From Modestobacter italicus (GTDB taxonomy: Bacteria > Actinomycetota > Actinomycetes > Mycobacteriales > Geodermatophilaceae): a DNA stretch of 64,000 nucleotides. The translations under genes and the position numbers were made by a program. This document shows positions 40,249-49,471 of this stretch, piece by piece. The stretch is taken from positions 744,001-808,000 of the forward strand of contig NC_017955.1 of the NCBI RefSeq assembly GCF_000306785.1, written 5' to 3'. Numbering within the stretch: position 1 is the stretch's first letter; each line of letters starts with the position of its first letter. The notes under the pieces are model-generated. The model was not told where the DNA came from, searched no databases, and saw only the letters and a program-made list of their open reading frames with translations.

Positions 40249-40583
40249 CCCTCAGACGCTAGCGGGGACCCGAACCGCAGCAGGTTGCCGTCCGGGTCGA
40301 CGTGGCTGCCCTCGCGCACGCCCCAGGCCTTGGGGGTGGGCGTCGTCGTCCCGGGGCCCGCCCACGAGGAGGCGACCACGTCGGCGTCCGGCACGTGCAG
40401 GTAGACCTCCGCGCCGGCGGCGTCCGGGTCGAGGGTGAGGTGCAGCTCCAGGCCGGACCAGGCGGCGAAGCCGTAGGTGTCGTCGTGCCGGCTGGTGGTG
40501 AACCCCAGGGCCGCATAGTGGGCCAGCGCCCGGTCCAGGTCGGTGACCGGCAGGACCGGGGAGGCGCGCACCTCGGAGCTCAT
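40245..40583 (-). CDS. VOC-family protein
   Basis: A 112-residue bleomycin-resistance/glyoxalase-like protein. The ATG at 40583 gives MSSEVRASPVLPVTDLDRALAHYAALGF, the normal start of the module. FAAWSGLELHL and DPDGNLLRFGSP carry the later strands. Coupled by a 4-base overlap to the Gfo/Idh-type gene downstream. The substrate is unknown. Confidence 0.85.
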   Translation of the reverse strand: MSSEVRASPVLPVTDLDRALAHYAALGFTTSRHDDTYGFAAWSGLELHLTLDPDAAGAEVYLHVPDADVVASSWAGPGTTTPTPKAWGVREGSHVDPDGNLLRFGSPLASEG

Positions 40584-40600
40584 GCGGGCAGACTGGCACG

Positions 40601-40876
40601 GTGGCACTGCTGATCGACACCCCTGTCTGGCCGTGGCGGGGGCGGCGCTGGTCGCACCTGGTCAGCGACACCGACTACGACGAGCTGCACGCGTTCGTGG
40701 CCGAGCACCTGGGCATGCCGCGCCGGGCGTTCCAGGGCGACCACTACGACGTCCCCGAGGAGCTCTACGCGGTGGCGGTGGCCGCCGGGGCGGAGGCGGT
40801 CGGCAGCCGCGAGCTGCTGCAGCGGCTGCTCGCGGCCGGGCTGCGGCTCAGGAAGAACGCGCGCGCAGCAGGCTGA
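40601..40876 (+). CDS. DUF4031 family protein
   Basis: A 91-residue protein starting with GTG. It has the DUF4031 pattern: MALLIDTPVWPWRGRRWSHLVSD, then ELHAFVAEHLGMPRRAFQGDHYDVPEE. The family is small and its role is unknown. It overlaps the 3' end of the HD gene on the other strand by 29 bases and is divergent from the VOC gene. Confidence 0.85.
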   Translation: MALLIDTPVWPWRGRRWSHLVSDTDYDELHAFVAEHLGMPRRAFQGDHYDVPEELYAVAVAAGAEAVGSRELLQRLLAAGLRLRKNARAAG

Positions 40877-41474
40877 GCTCGGCGGCCAGGTTGGCGCGCG
40901 CCGGGGCGGTCCACCGGTCGGCCGCCGCGGGGGTGCGGAACAGCGCGGGCAGCGCGAGCAGGTGCTCCAGGACGGCGATCCGGCCGGCGGTGAACGCGTC
41001 GTCGGAGAGGTGCCCGTACTCCTCGCGGACCGCCGAGGCGTAGGCCGCGTACGCCGGCGCCGGGCTGGCCAGCACGGCGAGGTCGGCGTCGCAGAGCACG
41101 GCGCCGTTGGCGTCGTCCGGCTGCGGGTCGTGGCCGGCGGTGAGCAGCACCAGGCGCTCGACCTCGGCGACCCTCGCCTCCTCCACCAGCCCGAGCAGGC
41201 CGATCCGCGCGCGTGCCGCGCTGACCTCCTCGTTGTCGCTGCGCAGCGGGTCGTAGGCGACGTCGTGGTACCAGGCGGCCAGCCGGACGGCGGCCGGGTC
41301 GGGAGCCGCCGCGGCGAGCTGGTCGACGATGCCGAGGACCGCGGCCAGGTGCGCGAGGTCGTGGTAGCGGCGGTGCGGCTCGCTCCAGGCGCCGACGACG
41401 GCGGCCCACTCGGTGCGGGAGGTGGGGGAGTCCCCGGCCAGCGCTGTCCACCCCGCGAAGTCGACCCCGGCCAC
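40848..41474 (-). CDS. HD-domain metal-dependent phosphohydrolase-like protein
   Basis: A 208-residue protein. The GTG at 41474 gives MAGVDFAGWTALAGDSP. HD residues are visible in HRRYHDLAHLAAVLGIV and AAWYHDVAYDPLRSDNE, and a later HDPQPDDANGAVLCDADLAVL supplies the final Asp. HD proteins hydrolyse phosphate esters of nucleotides. The substrate is unknown. It overlaps DUF4031 and is divergent from the 2OG oxygenase gene, sharing about 100 bases of upstream DNA. Confidence 0.82.
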   Translation of the reverse strand: MAGVDFAGWTALAGDSPTSRTEWAAVVGAWSEPHRRYHDLAHLAAVLGIVDQLAAAAPDPAAVRLAAWYHDVAYDPLRSDNEEVSAARARIGLLGLVEEARVAEVERLVLLTAGHDPQPDDANGAVLCDADLAVLASPAPAYAAYASAVREEYGHLSDDAFTAGRIAVLEHLLALPALFRTPAAADRWTAPARANLAAELSLLRARSS

Positions 41475-41574
41475 GCCGGGAGTCTGGCACGGGCTCGCAA
41501 CACCACCGACCCACCGCTGGCACAGCCGGCCGTTACAACAGGTGGGCCAGACCGCCGGAGAGAGGACCGCCCGC

Positions 41575-42552
41575 ATGACCGCGACACCGGACATCCCGCT
41601 CATCGACGTGGGACGGTGGCGGACCGGCGACCCGTCCGAGCGGGCCGCCCTGGCGTCGCGGCTGGACCGGGCGATGCAGGACTCGGGCTTCTTCCTCGTC
41701 TCCGGCCACGGCATCCCCGCCGACCTGCGCGACCGGCTGCGCGCTGCGGCCCGCCGCTTCTTCGCCCTGGCGCCGGCGGAGAAGGAGCCCTACCGCTGCG
41801 CGCCCGGCGGGCGGGGGTGGATCGCCAAGGGCATGGAGGCCAACGCCTTCTACGGCGAGGAGCCCGACGCCGCCCGCGCCGACCTCAAGGAGACGCTCAC
41901 CTCCGGCCGCGACCACCGCACCGGGGACGCCGCGCTGGACGAGGAGTGGTTCCCGGCCAACGTCTGGCTGCCGCAGGTCCCCGAGCTGGAGCAGCTGTGC
42001 GCCGAGTACACCGCCGTCACCTGGCAGCTGTACCTCGACCTGATGCAGATGTGCGCCCTCGCCCTCGGGCTCGAGGAGAGCTGGTTCACCGAGCGGTCCC
42101 GGGACGCGCCCTTCACCTTCAACATCAACCGCTACCCCTCGCTGGCCGACACCGGCACGCCGCTGGAGGGTCAGTACCGGGTGGGGCCGCACACCGACTG
42201 GGGTGTCCTCACCATCCTCGACCGGCAGCCCGGCTACGGCGGCCTCCAGGTGCAGGGGCTGGACGGCGAGTGGACCGACGCCCCGTTCGTGCCGGACGCG
42301 TTCACCGTCAACATCGCCGACCTGCTCGCGCGCTGGACCGGCGACCGCTGGCGCTCGACCCGGCACCGGGTGCTGCCGCCGTCGGCCGACGCCCCGGACG
42401 AGGAGCTCATCTCGCTGATCATGTTCTTCGAGACCGACGTGACCGCCGTGGTGGAGCCGTTCGCACCGCCGGTCGGCGGGGGTGCCTGGTACGAGCCGGT
42501 GACCGCCGGGGACTACCTGCTGGAGCGGGAACGCGCCGCGACCGTCGCCTGA
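41575..42552 (+). CDS. 2-oxoglutarate/Fe(II)-dependent oxygenase, isopenicillin N synthase type
   Basis: A 325-residue non-haem iron dioxygenase. The ATG at 41575 has GGAGAGAGGA just upstream. IPLIDVGRW and SGFFLVSGHGIP form the N-terminal DIOX_N domain. The iron ligands are in VGPHTDWGVLTIL (HXD) and the later WRSTRHRVLPP (His), which also carries the arginine that binds 2-oxoglutarate (R-X-S-like region after it). Family members act on plant-like flavonoids, peptides or secondary metabolites. The regulator and permease after it suggest uptake and oxidation of some compound. Confidence 0.88.
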   Translation: MTATPDIPLIDVGRWRTGDPSERAALASRLDRAMQDSGFFLVSGHGIPADLRDRLRAAARRFFALAPAEKEPYRCAPGGRGWIAKGMEANAFYGEEPDAARADLKETLTSGRDHRTGDAALDEEWFPANVWLPQVPELEQLCAEYTAVTWQLYLDLMQMCALALGLEESWFTERSRDAPFTFNINRYPSLADTGTPLEGQYRVGPHTDWGVLTILDRQPGYGGLQVQGLDGEWTDAPFVPDAFTVNIADLLARWTGDRWRSTRHRVLPPSADAPDEELISLIMFFETDVTAVVEPFAPPVGGGAWYEPVTAGDYLLERERAATVA

Positions 42553-42610
42553 CCGGGTGGGCCCCACCTCGACGCGCACCGGCCCGCGGCCAGCGGGCAG
42601 GATCGCCGGC

Positions 42611-43210
42611 ATGCCCGACGTGCCGTCACCCGAGCCAGACCCGGTGGACGACGAGCTCGGCGTGGCGCTCGGCGGGCGGATCCGCGAGCGACGCCGGGCC
42701 CAGGGCCTCACCATGGTGCAGCTCGCCGAGCGGGCCGAGCTCTCCCAGCCGTTCCTGAGCCAGGTCGAGCGCGGGCTGGCCCGGCCGAGCATGGGCTCGC
42801 TGCACCGGATCGCCCGGTCGCTGGGCACCACCACCCCGGCGCTGATGGCCGGCGCCGGGCCCTCGGGCGACGCGCGGTTCAGCGTCGTCCGGGCCGGCGC
42901 GGGGACGACGGTGCAGCACGACGGCGGCAGCACCCGGGCGCTGGCCCAGGGCAGCCCGGCGCTGCTGCCGCTGGAGTTCCGGGTGACCCACCGGGACTTC
43001 CCGGACTTCTTCCAGCACCCCGCCGCGGAGTTCCTCTACGTCGTCGCCGGCCGGATCGAGGTCGACCTGGGCGACCAGGGGCGGCACCAGCTGTCGGCCG
43101 CGGACTCGCTGTACTACGCCGGCGAGGTGCCGCACCGGTTCCGGCTGACCGGCCGGACGCCGGCCACCGTGCTGGTCGTCCAGGGTGGCGCCGAGGACCA
43201 CCCCGGCTGA
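42611..43210 (+). CDS. XRE-type transcriptional regulator with cupin domain
   Basis: A 199-residue regulator. Residues about 20-75 form a helix-turn-helix (RIRERRRAQGLTMVQLAERAELSQPFLSQVERGLARPSM). Residues about 115-190 form a cupin barrel (FFQHPAAEFLYVVAGRIEVDLGDQ and SADSLYYAGEVPHRFR), which usually senses a small ligand. It follows the 2OG oxygenase by 58 bases and may be co-transcribed with it. It likely controls the oxygenase and the permease genes. Confidence 0.87.
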   Translation: MPDVPSPEPDPVDDELGVALGGRIRERRRAQGLTMVQLAERAELSQPFLSQVERGLARPSMGSLHRIARSLGTTTPALMAGAGPSGDARFSVVRAGAGTTVQHDGGSTRALAQGSPALLPLEFRVTHRDFPDFFQHPAAEFLYVVAGRIEVDLGDQGRHQLSAADSLYYAGEVPHRFRLTGRTPATVLVVQGGAEDHPG

Positions 43211-43312
43211 GCGGGGCGGGACGGAACCGAAGACCAACCTGGCGGCAACGCGGCGGAAACACGCCGGGCTGATATTGGTGTGGTCAATGTCGGTCCGTGC
43301 TCGGAGGTGGTC

Positions 43313-44104
43313 GTGACCGGGACGTCGCAGGAGGTCGCCGACCGCACGGCGGGCGCCGTCCCGCCTGCAGCCGGCGGGGGGCCCGCCGCCCCGGGCGGTC
43401 GACCGGCGCCCGGTCGCCGGCCGCGCGCCGAGGGCGGCTCCGGGGGACCGTCCGGTGGCCTGGCCCGCGTGCTCGTGCCGGCGCTGCTCGGGTTGGTGGT
43501 CATCGGCCTCTGGTACCTGGTCAGCCTGGTCGTGCTGGAGCCCCGCCGGCAGTTCATCCTGCCGCCTCCGCACGAGGTGGTGCGGCAGGCGTTCCTGGAC
43601 GGCGACTCGTTCGTCGAGCTGCTGGGCCCGCTGGCCACCACCGCGCAGGTGGCGCTCACCGGGCTCGCGCTGGCCGCGGTGCTCGGCCTGCTGCTCGCCA
43701 TGCTGATGAGCCAGTCACGGTGGGTCGAGGCGGCCGTCTACCCCTACGCGGTCGCGCTGCAGAGCATCCCGATCCTCGCCCTGGTGCCGCTCATCGCGTT
43801 CGCGCTGGGCTACGGGTTCGGCAGCCGGCTGGTCGTCGTCGTCCTCATCTGCCTGTTCCCGATCATCACCAACACGCTGTTCGGGCTGCACTCGGCCAGC
43901 GAGGAGATGCACGACCTGTTCAGCCTGCACGGCGCCGGGCGGCTCGTCCGGCTGCGCAAGCTGCAGGTGCCGGCGGCGCTGCCGGCCACCTTCGCCGGGC
44001 TGCGGATCTCCGCCGGGATGGCGGTCGTCGGGTCGATCGTCGCGGACTTCTTCTTCCGCCAGGGGAAGCCCGGCATCGGCCTGCAGATCGACATCTACCG
44101 CTGA
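43313..44104 (+). pseudogene. ABC transporter permease (NrtB/SsuC/TauC type), C-terminus missing
   Basis: 263 residues, with GTG at 43313 five bases after GGAGG. The first 40 residues are Pro/Gly-rich. The helices and the loop SEEMHDLFSLHGAGRLVRLRKLQVPAALPATFAGLRI are those of anion/sulfonate-type BPD permeases. The protein stops right after KPGIGLQIDIYR, where relatives continue for about 40-50 residues. The next in-frame codons after the stop read FFASLLVSG, close to what the family shows in its last helix, so the gene looks interrupted or deleted at this point. The integrase lies 30 bases further on. No ATPase or binding protein remains nearby. Confidence 0.75.
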
Positions 44105-44134
44105 TTCTTCGCGTCTCTGCTGGTCAGCGGCTCG

Positions 44135-45253
44135 TCAGAGTCCCTTGGTCCGCAAGGAGTCCGCAGAAGCGCCCAGCGCGGCGGCCATGAGGTCGCCCGC
44201 TGCGGCGCGCGTGCGGTCCTCGGCCGTGGGCCAGAGGTGGGAGTAGACGCCGAGCGTGATCGTCGCCGAGGAGTGCCCGAGCGCGCGCTGCACGGTCACC
44301 ACATCGCATCCCGACGCGATGAGCCCGCTCGCGTAGAAGTGCCGCAGGTCGTGCAGCGTGTACCCGCCCAGCCCGGCCGCCTTGCGGACCTCCCGCCACT
44401 GGTGGCCCGCCGAGTTCCGGTTCAACGGCTGCCCGACATTGGCGATCATCCAGTCACCCTGCTGGGTTCCCGCTCGCTGCACGTGCCGAGCCAGCAGATC
44501 GACCAGCTCCGCCGGGACGTAGACCACCCGCTCGGAGCCGAACTTGGGCGCCACGAGCTCGGTTGTCGATCGGTTCTCGCCCTGCAGCTGCCGCCGGACG
44601 GCGATGGTCCGACGCAGGAAGTCGACGTCCTCCAGCCGCAGCCCGGCCGCCTCGCCCAACCGGAGCCCGGCGAAGGCGCAGACGGCGATGAACGGCCGGA
44701 ACCACGCCGGTGCGACGCTGAGTGCGCTCCCGACTTCCTCGATGGCGGGGATCGTCATGGCCGCCGACGCCTTGCGCGCCCGTGGCAGCGGCACGCCGGC
44801 CGACGGGTCCGACTTGATGATCCGGTCGACGACGGCGGCCCGCATCGCCATGTGGACATAGTTGTAGCGGGTCCGGATCGTGCTGGGGGCGAGCCCGGAC
44901 GCACGGCTACTCGCCGGCTGGGACATGACCTTGACCCACTGCTGCACATGGGAGGGACGGATCTGGCGCATCGGCACATCAGCGAACGTCACCGAGTCGG
45001 CCGCCTGCTGAGCGGCGAGCGTCGTGCCGCGCCCCCATACCTGTCGGCCGGACCACGCCTTGTACCAGACCTTGAAAGTGATCTTCCCCGCCGCCGGGTC
45101 GACATAGTCGCCGGTGACTATCGCCGCGGTCTGCTCATCGAGCCACCGCTGGGCGTCGACCTTTCGCTTGAAGTGGCGGGCGTGCTCCTTCCCGTTCTCG
45201 TCCCGGTATCGCGGCCGGTAGGTCCCGTCGGGTCTCTTCGCGATTGACGCCAC
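44135..45253 (-). CDS. int: Tyrosine site-specific integrase
   Basis: A 372-residue phage-type recombinase. The GTG start at 45253 is preceded by GGAGG. The N-terminal AP2-like arm-binding domain (SIAKRPDGTYRPRYRDENGKE) and the SAM-like core-binding domain (about 60-165) come first. The catalytic residues are R198 (FAGLRLGEA), the HDLRH block around 301-305, H327 (LGHSSA) and the nucleophile Y337 (LGVYSHLW). All are present, so it should be active. It sits at the element's left end, reading towards the chromosome junction. Confidence 0.93.
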   Translation of the reverse strand: MASIAKRPDGTYRPRYRDENGKEHARHFKRKVDAQRWLDEQTAAIVTGDYVDPAAGKITFKVWYKAWSGRQVWGRGTTLAAQQAADSVTFADVPMRQIRPSHVQQWVKVMSQPASSRASGLAPSTIRTRYNYVHMAMRAAVVDRIIKSDPSAGVPLPRARKASAAMTIPAIEEVGSALSVAPAWFRPFIAVCAFAGLRLGEAAGLRLEDVDFLRRTIAVRRQLQGENRSTTELVAPKFGSERVVYVPAELVDLLARHVQRAGTQQGDWMIANVGQPLNRNSAGHQWREVRKAAGLGGYTLHDLRHFYASGLIASGCDVVTVQRALGHSSATITLGVYSHLWPTAEDRTRAAAGDLMAAALGASADSLRTKGL

Positions 45254-45423
45254 CGTTCATCGCCTCCATCTCGTCGAGCCCTGGGGCTCTTGGCACCGCA
45301 GTGTGGGCCTGGCCACTGACTGGAACGCTGTCATCCCCGGGCGCGAGCGTGCCGCCCAACGTCGGATCCGCCTGCCGGGCACAACACGCCTCCGCGTCGC
45401 TGGCCGGGCGCCACGGGTAGATC

Positions 45424-48400
45424 TCATCGCCCGATGCCTGGACCAGCGGCGGTGCGCCGGGTGAGTGCCGCGAGGTCCTCGGGGCGCGGGAGGCGAACAC
45501 CCGGTTCGGGGGCAGTCGGCAGCGGGGCGGCCGATCGGTGTGAGGTCGGGTCGGCGTTCTGGTGTGCGCGCCAGGTGTCCCGCTCGTGGATGAGGCGGTC
45601 GGCCGGCTGGGTGAGGAGGGCCGGCTCGGCCGTCAGCCGCGCGATGCGCGCGCGGATGGCGGCCAGTTCGGTGCGGGTGGCGGCGATGTCCCGGTCGGTG
45701 TCGGACATGCGCTCCGCCGGGTCGAGGGTCCAGGCGAGGGGTCCGAAGCAGGCGAGCCGGTCCTCGTGCTGACGGCGGGCGTCGGCCACCGCCGCTCCGG
45801 CGTGCCGGTGGGTCTCCTGGGCGGTGGCTGCGGTCGCGCGCGACTCAGCGTGTTCCGGGTGGGCGTGTTCGGCGTGATGGCGGGCGTACTGGTCGAAAGC
45901 AGTCCACAGCTTCGGTAGGTCGTCGGCCCGGTCAGCCAGGCGCGCGATCTGCTGCAGGTCGGTGGGCATCCCAGGCAGGGAGGGCCGCCAGGCGTCCGCC
46001 CAGTCGACCAGCTGCTCGCCGGCCCGGTTCACCGCCCCCTGCCGAAGCCGGAGACGGCCGGGACCGTCGAGCACGACCTGCGCGGCCTGGCGGGCGGCGT
46101 CCCGCCCGGTATCCCAGTTGCCGAGCAGCGTGTCGCGGATCCGGTCGGTCCCGGCGGTGACGACCGCGCCGCCGGCGTCGGCCCGCGCCGTGGCGTGGCG
46201 GGCCTCGATTCCCGTCTGCCGATATGCCTCGGTGAGCGCGGCGGCCCGGTCGGCGTGGGCGGACTCGAGCGCGACGATCTCGCGCAGCGCGTCCCGGCGC
46301 GGCAGGTCGTGGGCGAGCCGGTCCAGGCAGCGCTGCTCGGCCGTCCACGCGGAGTGCAGGTCGGCGAGCGCCTGTTCCAGCGGTCGGGGCGTGGCGTAGC
46401 GGGTGGCCTCGGCGGCGGCCAGCCGGGCGGCATGCGCCGGGCCAAGATCGGCGCGGTCGCGGGCGAAGACCGCGAGCCACTGCTCCCGCGCCTCGGCGGG
46501 GTCGCCCGCGACGAGGTGGGCGGTATTGGCCTCCCTGCCCCGGGTCATCCCGACGTAGGCCGCGGCCGCGCCGGTGTCCTCGCCGACCACCAAATGGGCG
46601 GCGGTCACGGTGTCGCCTTGAGTGCCGTGCGCGGTGGTTGCGTAGGCCAGCTCCACGTGCGCGGTGACGTAGTCGGCGGGCAGCACCCGCGCCCCTGTCC
46701 CGGCGGGGGTGACGTGCGGTGTGCCGTCGGGGGTGACGAGCAACCCGCCGTCCCGGTCGACGGCGGTGACCGTCCACACGTCGCGGTTGGCGACCTGCAG
46801 GTGGCGGTCGTTGCGGCGGGTGGCGATCCGGTCGCCGACCCCGATCCGCTCTCCGGCCCCGGTGGCGACCACGCGCCGGTCGTCGACCCGGCCGTCGGTG
46901 ACGAGCCGGTCGCGGATGGCGGCGTTGAGGGCGGCGGCCTGCTCGCGGGTGGCGGCCACCACGGCCACACGCTCGCCCGCGGTGTAGCAGTCGGCCGCGC
47001 CGGCGGCGAGCGTCTCGCGCAGCGCCTGCGTGTCGGGGTGCATCCGGATCTGCCCGCGGGCCAGGAGCGCGTCGAACACCGCCCCGGGATTGGCGCCGGC
47101 GCGCATCGCCAGGGTCAGCTCGGCGTAGTCGGTATCCGGTGTCGTGGCACCGGTGGCGTCGGTGCGGGTGAAGCGGTGCACCCCGACCAGGGTCAGGTGC
47201 TCGGCCGGGTCGACCTGGGCCGCGGCGAGGTCGAGGACGCCACCGCGCCCGACCGCCGCAAGCTGGTGCCGGTCCCCGAGTAGGGCGAGGTGCACCCGCC
47301 ACTCGTCGGCGACCGTCAGGAGGGCCCGGGCGGTGTCCTGATCCAGCATCCCGGCCTCGTCCACGACGAGCAGGTCGCCGGCCCGCAGCCGCGCCCCCTC
47401 GGCCGGCCCGGCGTAGGCGCGACCGGTGACCGGGTCGGTGTGGCCGACGGCGAGGCGGGTCCACCCGCCGTCGGCGTTCCAGCGCCAGCCGTACTCGAAG
47501 GCCAGCCGGGCCGCCGATCCGGCGACCGCGCCGACCTCCGCGGCGGCGACCTTGGCCGCCTTCAGCGTCGGGGTGACGACCACCAGCCGACGGCCCTGCT
47601 GGTCGAGCAGGTTCCTGGTGGCGGCCAGCGTGGTCGTCTTGCCGGCGCCGGCCGCGCCCTCGATCACCACCAGGGACCGCGGGCCGGCCAGTGCGGCGAC
47701 CGCCGCGGCCTGCCCGGGATCCAGCCGCGCGGCACCGACTGCGACGTCGACGGGCGGTGTCGGGTCGGTGTCCGGGACGCCGGCCGGGCGCTCGGTGACC
47801 CGGGCGGCGAGGCGGGCGGCCAGCTCGGCCTCAACGGCGAGCACCGGCGCCGAGGTCCAGGCCCGGATGTGCTCGGGGACGCCGTCGCGGTCCAGCAGCG
47901 GCAGGCAGCGGTCCATCGCGCGGGCGGCGACATCTTCGGCCAGCTCGATCCGCGCCGCCGCCTGCACGACGACGCCCGCCGCGGCGATCAGCCGCTCCAC
48001 CTCGCCGCGGACGTCCGCGGCGTTCCACGCCGACCGGCCCGCCGCCAGCCGGGCCAACGCGCGCTGCACCAGCTCCTCTCGATCGAGTGCGCCGACCGGG
48101 ATGGGCGTCAGGTCCACGGGACCGGCCGGGCCGCGGTAGCCGAGCCCCGACAGCTGCCCCCGCCACCGCTCCTCGAGGGTCACCCCGGGCTGCGCCACCA
48201 CCTTGTCCGGGCGGCCGTCGGCCCAGGCGCGGGCGTCCCAGGCGCGGCGCAGCGCCGGGCCTGGCCGTTCGCCGGGGTGCGTGGTGGTCCATTCGGCTTC
48301 GTAGCGGTCCACATTCCGGGCGATCTGTGCGTTTCGCGCGCTGAATGGGCCGACGTAGTCGGCGAGCTCCTGTATTTCTCCAGTAGCGTCCTTCGTGTAG

Positions 48401-49065
48401 CCGTGCGCGGCGAACGCGGCGTTCAATTCCGGGTCACACGCCATCGCCGCGTGCCCGATCCCGTTGATCGCATTCAGCGAATCCCGGACACCGACGGTGT
48501 GCAGGCCCCGCCATTTCTCGGCGGCGAACACCCGGGCCAGCAGCTGCAGGTGCAGATGCCAGTGCGGATCGTTGGCGCGGGAGGTGTAGTGCCGCACGGT
48601 GGCCGCCTCCAGCACCTGCAGCGGCACCTGCACCTGCCCGCCGCGCGGGCCGAGCCTGGTGGTGGCGTGCTGCGAGAGCCAGCCGATGATCTGCTCGGCC
48701 GCGCGGTCCTGCGCCGCCTCGTACGCGGCGGCGATGTCCGGATGCAGTGCGGCGGCCAGCGACCAGGTCTTTGGGCCGTTGACGACCACCTCGACGAACC
48801 GCACCGCCCGGTCGTCGTCGCGCAGCTGCCCCCGCGGCTGGTCGGTGTTTGGGTCGCGGCCGGCAACCCAGGTCTCGTAGCCGTCGCCGGTCAGCGGGAC
48901 CAGTTCGGTCACGCGGGCGTCGGTGGCGGTGAAGCGGCGGGCGAAGCCGGTGCCCTCGGCCAGGTAGTAGTCATCGGCCCGACCCCGGTCGGCCTCCACA
49001 TAAGCGCGGGCGGCTGTCGGGTCGCCGACGTACACCTTCATTCCCCCGTGCATTTTCAACGCCAC
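45424..49065 (-). CDS. MobF-family conjugative relaxase with helicase domain
   Basis: A 1213-residue TrwC/TraA-type protein that nicks at oriT and unwinds plasmid DNA for transfer. GTG at 49065 is used; ATG at 49041 (MKVYVGDPTAAR) is an alternative. The relaxase domain (about 1-300) has the metal-binding HXHXH triad at H168, H170 and H172 (DPHWHLHLQ) and an N-terminal tyrosine-containing stretch. The RecD-like helicase half has Walker A EGAAGAGKTTTL near 470 and Walker B LLVVDEAGM near 572, and a late UvrD-like motif YVGMTRGREANTAH. The final 300 residues are helical. Conjugation coupling proteins are not in view. Confidence 0.92.
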   Translation of the reverse strand: MALKMHGGMKVYVGDPTAARAYVEADRGRADDYYLAEGTGFARRFTATDARVTELVPLTGDGYETWVAGRDPNTDQPRGQLRDDDRAVRFVEVVVNGPKTWSLAAALHPDIAAAYEAAQDRAAEQIIGWLSQHATTRLGPRGGQVQVPLQVLEAATVRHYTSRANDPHWHLHLQLLARVFAAEKWRGLHTVGVRDSLNAINGIGHAAMACDPELNAAFAAHGYTKDATGEIQELADYVGPFSARNAQIARNVDRYEAEWTTTHPGERPGPALRRAWDARAWADGRPDKVVAQPGVTLEERWRGQLSGLGYRGPAGPVDLTPIPVGALDREELVQRALARLAAGRSAWNAADVRGEVERLIAAAGVVVQAAARIELAEDVAARAMDRCLPLLDRDGVPEHIRAWTSAPVLAVEAELAARLAARVTERPAGVPDTDPTPPVDVAVGAARLDPGQAAAVAALAGPRSLVVIEGAAGAGKTTTLAATRNLLDQQGRRLVVVTPTLKAAKVAAAEVGAVAGSAARLAFEYGWRWNADGGWTRLAVGHTDPVTGRAYAGPAEGARLRAGDLLVVDEAGMLDQDTARALLTVADEWRVHLALLGDRHQLAAVGRGGVLDLAAAQVDPAEHLTLVGVHRFTRTDATGATTPDTDYAELTLAMRAGANPGAVFDALLARGQIRMHPDTQALRETLAAGAADCYTAGERVAVVAATREQAAALNAAIRDRLVTDGRVDDRRVVATGAGERIGVGDRIATRRNDRHLQVANRDVWTVTAVDRDGGLLVTPDGTPHVTPAGTGARVLPADYVTAHVELAYATTAHGTQGDTVTAAHLVVGEDTGAAAAYVGMTRGREANTAHLVAGDPAEAREQWLAVFARDRADLGPAHAARLAAAEATRYATPRPLEQALADLHSAWTAEQRCLDRLAHDLPRRDALREIVALESAHADRAAALTEAYRQTGIEARHATARADAGGAVVTAGTDRIRDTLLGNWDTGRDAARQAAQVVLDGPGRLRLRQGAVNRAGEQLVDWADAWRPSLPGMPTDLQQIARLADRADDLPKLWTAFDQYARHHAEHAHPEHAESRATAATAQETHRHAGAAVADARRQHEDRLACFGPLAWTLDPAERMSDTDRDIAATRTELAAIRARIARLTAEPALLTQPADRLIHERDTWRAHQNADPTSHRSAAPLPTAPEPGVRLPRPEDLAALTRRTAAGPGIGR

Positions 49066-49103
49066 CCAATAATGACCAACAGGTCACCCCTAGAAACGGC
49101 GAT

Positions 49104-49124
49104 GGGCCCCGCGAAACGGGGCCC
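49104..49124. terminator. Hairpin upstream of the relaxase gene
   Basis: Perfect 8-base arms GGGCCCCG and CGGGGCCC with a CGAAA loop lie in the 406-base gap between the relaxase start and the SQR start. The loop resembles a stable tetraloop. It may stop transcription entering from the SQR side. Confidence 0.55.
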
Positions 49125-49471
49125 GAACTACCCGTGAAGGTAGCATGCGTGCCGTTCTCTAGTGAAGGGATGACATTCCTTCAGCGAAGGGCTGAATGGC
49201 GGGGGTTGCAGTTGATTGCCATTGACTGCGAGACGGACCTTGATCGGAGTATCAAGTAGCGACGGCGGGATGCATTGACGCTGGATCGGGCGTATGCGGG
49301 CATGCGGCTGAAGCACCCGACTGTCAGGCCCGGACGCTGGACGATCTAACCCGACGCCATCGGGGCTTCGAGCTGGAAGGTCGAGTGATCGACCCTGACG
49401 GGGCAGTGACCGGGTCCCGCTCCTGCTGCGCACCCCGTTTGCGCCTCGCCACGAGGCGGTAGCGTCTGATC
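49125..49471. promoter_or_regulatory. Divergent promoter region with small inverted repeats
   Basis: This gene-free stretch lies between two divergent genes and is slightly AT-richer than its surroundings. It contains TTCAGC-GAAGG-GCTGAA (about 49180-49197) and CTTGAT-CGGAGT-ATCAAG (49239-49256). Either could be a regulator site or part of oriT, since the relaxase gene is adjacent. I see no gene in it. Confidence 0.4.

Noticed and set aside
44090-44140. tRNA gene as attachment site
   Set aside because: No cloverleaf can be drawn at this edge; the only tRNA in the window is at 21449.
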